NCBI GenBank assembly: GCA_947453525.1
Contig: CANGHD010000023.1
Coordinates: 1-32,472 of the forward strand
DNA length: 32,472 nt
DNA from: Paracoccaceae bacterium
Lineage (GTDB): Bacteria; Pseudomonadota; Alphaproteobacteria; Rhodobacterales; Rhodobacteraceae
Direction: 5' to 3'
Part shown: positions 29,970 to 32,472 of the stretch, piece after piece
Layout: each line of letters starts with the position of its first letter
Numbering within the stretch: position 1 is the first letter of the stretch
Notes under the pieces: generated by a model
Database searches by the model: none
What the model saw: the letters and a program-made list of their open reading frames with translations, nothing else
Told to the model about the DNA's origin: nothing
Position numbers and translations under genes: made by a program

Positions 29970-31644
29970 AATCGACCCCGTCACCTTGGCCGTCATCCAA
30001 GCCAGCCTGCAGCAGATCTGCGACGAGATGGACCTGACCTTCTCCCGCGCCGCCTTCTCTCCGGTGATTGCCGAGGCGAATGACCGGTCTGACGGCATCT
30101 ACGCCGCCGAGGATGGCGCTCTGATCGCCCAAGGCGCGCAGGGCCTGCCGGTCTTCGTGGGTGTCATGCAGTTTTCCACCCAATCCCTCATCGCCCGCAT
30201 CGCCGCTGGCGTCACCGCCGCGCCCAAGCCCGGCGACATCTACATCGTCAACGACCCCTACCTCGGCGGCACCCACCTGATGGATGTGCGCTTCGTCCTG
30301 CCCTATTTCCGCAACAACAGGCTCGCTTTCTGGCTGTCCAACACCGGCCACTGGCCAGATACGGGCGGCGCGGTTCCCGGCGGTTTCTCCGCCTCCGCCA
30401 TCAGCGCGGAACAAGAGGGCCTGCGCCTTCCCCCCGTCAAACTTTTCAAGCGAGGTGAGATGGACCGGGAGATATGGGACATCATCCGCTCCAACATCCG
30501 CGTGTCCGATCAGCGGATCGGCGACGTGAAGGCGCAGGCCTCGGCCCTTCTGGTCGGGGCCGAGCGTCTGACGATGCTGTTGGACCGCTATTCGGATGCC
30601 ACCGTCGCGCAAGCCATCGCCGAAATCCGAAAGCGCGCCAGCCAACAGATGCGCAAGCTGATCACCCTCATCCCCGAAGGCCGCCACGTCTCCCGTGCCT
30701 TCGTCGACAGTGACGGCGTGGTCAATGAACCCCTGACCATCGCCCTTTCGGTCGAGCGCAAGGGCGACGCTTTGCATTTTGACTTCGCTGGCTCTTCGCC
30801 GCCCTGCATGGGACCGATGAACTCGGTCCGCGCCACGACCCTGTCTTCCGTCTATCTCGCGATCCGCCACATCTTCCCCGAGGTGCCGCTCTCCTCCGGC
30901 GCCTTCGAGCCGCTGATTGTCGAAAACATCGCCGGAACCTTCCTTGACGCAGCCTATCCCCGCCCTGTCTCCGGCTGTGCTGCCGAGGTCAGCCAGCGCA
31001 TCGCTGAGGCCGTTTTCGCCGCGTTGGTGCCTGCTTTGCCCGACCGCGTCACCGCTTCCCCCGCCGGAACCAGCGGCAACTTCGGGCTTGGTGGGCATGA
31101 TCCGCTTACGGGCCGCGACTACGTCATGTACCAGATTTCTGGCGGCGGTTACGGCGGCAACGCCGACCATGACGGGCTGTCGAACGGCTGCTCCACCATT
31201 GGTATCTCGAAAGCGCCGCCGGTCGAGATCATGGAGCAGAACTTCCCCATCCTTTACCACCGTTACGCCCTGCATGAGGGCTCCGGCGGCGCGGGCCAGC
31301 ATCGCGGCGGCTTCGGGCTGGACTACGAAATCGAACTGCTGCGCGGCAACGCCCGGGCCAGTTTCGTGATGGATCACGGTCGCACCGGGCCGCAGGGTGC
31401 CTTGGGCGGGCAGGATGGCGCGGTCAACCGGGTTGAAGTGATGCGCAACGGCGTGACCTCGGTCCCCGAGCATCTCTCGAAAGCCCAAGACATCGCCCTC
31501 GCCCCCGGCGACCGCGTTCGCGTGCGGACCCCCGGAGGTGGCGGCTACGGCCCGCCCGAACAGCGCGACAAGGCGCTGATCGAGGAAGACCTGCGCCTTG
31601 GTCGCTATTCTGTCGAGGCCTCAAACCGCCTATACAGAGCCTGA
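29956..31644 (+). CDS. hyuB: HyuB-type subunit, hydantoinase/oxoprolinase family
   Basis: The 562-residue product is the partner of HyuA and carries the hydrolytic half of the enzyme. Family motifs are NDPYLGGTHLMDV at 99-111, GHWPDTGGAVPGG at 131-143, EGLRLPPVKLF at 154-164 and the Gly-rich end RTPGGGGYGPP at 524-534. N99, D100 and H107 are probable metal or active-site residues by analogy with the family. It overlaps hyuA by 14 bases and is the last gene of the operon. Its stop codon abuts the stop codon of the convergent GH20 gene with no base between, so any terminator must lie inside that gene. Confidence 0.93.
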   Translation: MPTPKIDPVTLAVIQASLQQICDEMDLTFSRAAFSPVIAEANDRSDGIYAAEDGALIAQGAQGLPVFVGVMQFSTQSLIARIAAGVTAAPKPGDIYIVNDPYLGGTHLMDVRFVLPYFRNNRLAFWLSNTGHWPDTGGAVPGGFSASAISAEQEGLRLPPVKLFKRGEMDREIWDIIRSNIRVSDQRIGDVKAQASALLVGAERLTMLLDRYSDATVAQAIAEIRKRASQQMRKLITLIPEGRHVSRAFVDSDGVVNEPLTIALSVERKGDALHFDFAGSSPPCMGPMNSVRATTLSSVYLAIRHIFPEVPLSSGAFEPLIVENIAGTFLDAAYPRPVSGCAAEVSQRIAEAVFAALVPALPDRVTASPAGTSGNFGLGGHDPLTGRDYVMYQISGGGYGGNADHDGLSNGCSTIGISKAPPVEIMEQNFPILYHRYALHEGSGGAGQHRGGFGLDYEIELLRGNARASFVMDHGRTGPQGALGGQDGAVNRVEVMRNGVTSVPEHLSKAQDIALAPGDRVRVRTPGGGGYGPPEQRDKALIEEDLRLGRYSVEASNRLYRA

Positions 31645-32472
31645 TTAGGCCCCTTTGTGCCGCTGCCAGCCGATCCGGTCGAACAGCGGCCCATAGGCCT
31701 GCGCCAAAGACCGCAGCGCCGGCCCATCCACCCGGTCTGTCCGGTCCCAGGCCTTGTTGGCCAGCCCGAGGATGCGCGGCGCCAGCATCGGCTCCATCTC
31801 CACGTCATGCGTGGTGAATTCGCCCCAGAAGCAGCCCTCAACACCCAGCACCTTGTCGGCAATATCCTCGGCGCCCGCTGGTACCGGCTTCCAGTTCACC
31901 ACATCTTCCAGCGCCACATAGGCGGCCCAGGCCGCGCCCCAGTCCTGCGGGTCAGATGTATGGGCCATGTCGAAATAGATGTTCTGCGCCGGACACATCA
32001 CCACTTGATGCCCGGCCCGGGCGGCGGCAATCCCCGGCCCCTGACCCGTCCAGGAAAACAGCAGGCAATCGTGACCAATCCCGCCATTTGCGCCCTTATG
32101 CGCCTCCTCCCAAGCTGCCGTCCGGATGCCATGTGATTGCAGGAAACTGGCCAGTTTGGACATCGCCCAACCCTGCACGTCGTCACGATGCTTCAGCCCC
32201 AGATCAGCCTTCAACTTGGTGATGGCGGGTGAGCCGTCCCAAGCCCCATGCGGCAGTTCATCACAGCCCAGATGCAGGATGCCGATCGGGAACATCCCCG
32301 CCACTTCCAACGCCAAAGGCTCCACCAGATTCCATGTTTCCTGCATCGCCGGGTTCAGCGTGTTTTCCAGAAAGCCATGTACCGACATTTCGGCCCCATT
32401 GTCGCCCCGGTCTCGCATCCCGGGATGGGAAGCGTTCAGGGCGTGGGAATGGGCGGGGACTTCGATTTCCGG
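31645..32472 (-). CDS. Glycoside hydrolase family 20 beta-N-acetylhexosaminidase, C-terminal part (cut by window edge)
   Basis: The visible 275 residues are the catalytic and terminal part of a GH20 enzyme, which removes N-acetylglucosamine or N-acetylgalactosamine from chitooligosaccharides or glycans by substrate-assisted catalysis. The reading frame is open to the right edge, where PEIEVPAHSHALNASHPG matches the conserved PEIDxPGHxxA motif, so the gene continues beyond the window. The catalytic Asp-Glu pair is in HLGCDELPHGAW (about visible residues 71-72). Later motifs are AAWEEAHKG and the tryptophan/tyrosine-rich strand CPAQNIYFDMAHTSDPQDWG. It is convergent with hyuB and belongs to a different, sugar-related unit to the right. 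An ATG at 32418 is internal, not the start. Confidence 0.93.
   Translation of the reverse strand, partial: PEIEVPAHSHALNASHPGMRDRGDNGAEMSVHGFLENTLNPAMQETWNLVEPLALEVAGMFPIGILHLGCDELPHGAWDGSPAITKLKADLGLKHRDDVQGWAMSKLASFLQSHGIRTAAWEEAHKGANGGIGHDCLLFSWTGQGPGIAAARAGHQVVMCPAQNIYFDMAHTSDPQDWGAAWAAYVALEDVVNWKPVPAGAEDIADKVLGVEGCFWGEFTTHDVEMEPMLAPRILGLANKAWDRTDRVDGPALRSLAQAYGPLFDRIGWQRHKGA

Noticed and set aside
29941-31488. 515-codon open frame on the minus strand opposite hyuB
   Set aside because: It has no recognisable domain, while the plus-strand frame carries all HyuB motifs in order.
31645-32418. GH20 gene starting at the ATG at 32418
   Set aside because: The frame stays open to the window edge and encodes the conserved PEIEVPAHSHA motif upstream of that ATG, so the gene is longer.
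1-32472. Mobile elements, CRISPR, tRNA, rRNA or phage genes
   Set aside because: No transposase or integrase, regular spaced repeats, tRNA-like cloverleaf or rRNA segments were noticed; genes are tightly packed and orderly.

Overview
This window looks like chromosomal DNA of a high-GC alphaproteobacterium, most likely Rhodobacteraceae. The evidence is the set and order of flagellar genes (MotE and a DUF6468-type protein between fliL and motA, a lytic transglycosylase next to flhA, and motB-flgE-flgK-flgL-flgI in one direction), CtrA-type boxes in the flagellar promoters, and a catabolic operon of a composition I associate with this family. This is inference; no rRNA or other marker gene is present.

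Layout. (1) Positions 1-8785, minus strand: a leftward flagellar operon, fliL - DUF6468-type protein - motE - motA - unknown 731-aa exported protein - sltF-like transglycosylase - flhA - fliR - flhB (flhB is cut by the left edge). Most junctions overlap by 1-4 bases. (2) 8881-12065, plus strand: fliF - fliH - fliN - fliP, also overlapping. It ends at a strong hairpin shared with the convergent flgI. (3) 12123-17945, minus strand: flgE - flgK - flgL - flgI (hook, junctions, P ring), preceded by motB. (4) 18020-18916, minus strand: an unrecognised 298-aa protein with an apparent threefold internal repeat. I place it in the flagellar/CtrA group from its position and its promoter box. (5) 19067-21592, minus strand: a trimethylamine-dehydrogenase-family flavoprotein with its own terminator, then a MarR regulator. 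(6) 21691-31644, plus strand: a seven-gene, fully overlapping catabolic operon. It encodes an FAD subunit and a fused 2Fe-2S/molybdopterin subunit of a xanthine-dehydrogenase-family hydroxylase, a 6-hydroxynicotinate-reductase-like protein, a UPF0280 (ApbE-like) protein, a DUF1185 protein, and HyuA and HyuB (hydantoinase/oxoprolinase family). (7) 31645-32472, minus strand: the C-terminal part of a GH20 beta-N-acetylhexosaminidase, running off the right edge.

How the genes work together. Regions 1-4 encode much of the flagellar export gate (FlhA, FlhB, FliR, FliP), the MS ring (FliF), part of the C ring (FliN), the stator (MotA, MotB, MotE, FliL), the hook and junction proteins, the P ring and a peptidoglycan-cutting enzyme. 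FliG, FliM, FliQ, FliO and FliI are not in the window. Four intergenic sites match TTAA-N7-TTAA with one mismatch each, upstream of fliL/fliF, flgE, motB and the unknown 298-aa gene, which suggests CtrA control.

The most interesting region is the operon at 21691-31644. Its enzyme classes fit a route for an N-heterocycle: hydroxylation beside the ring nitrogen (Mo enzyme), reduction of the resulting lactam/pyridone (Hnr-like), and ATP-dependent lactam opening (HyuAB). UPF0280 could be a flavin-attachment factor, and DUF1185 has an unknown step. The substrate cannot be read from sequence. No tRNA, rRNA, CRISPR, IS element or phage gene was seen, and no gene-free stretch exceeds about 150 bases.
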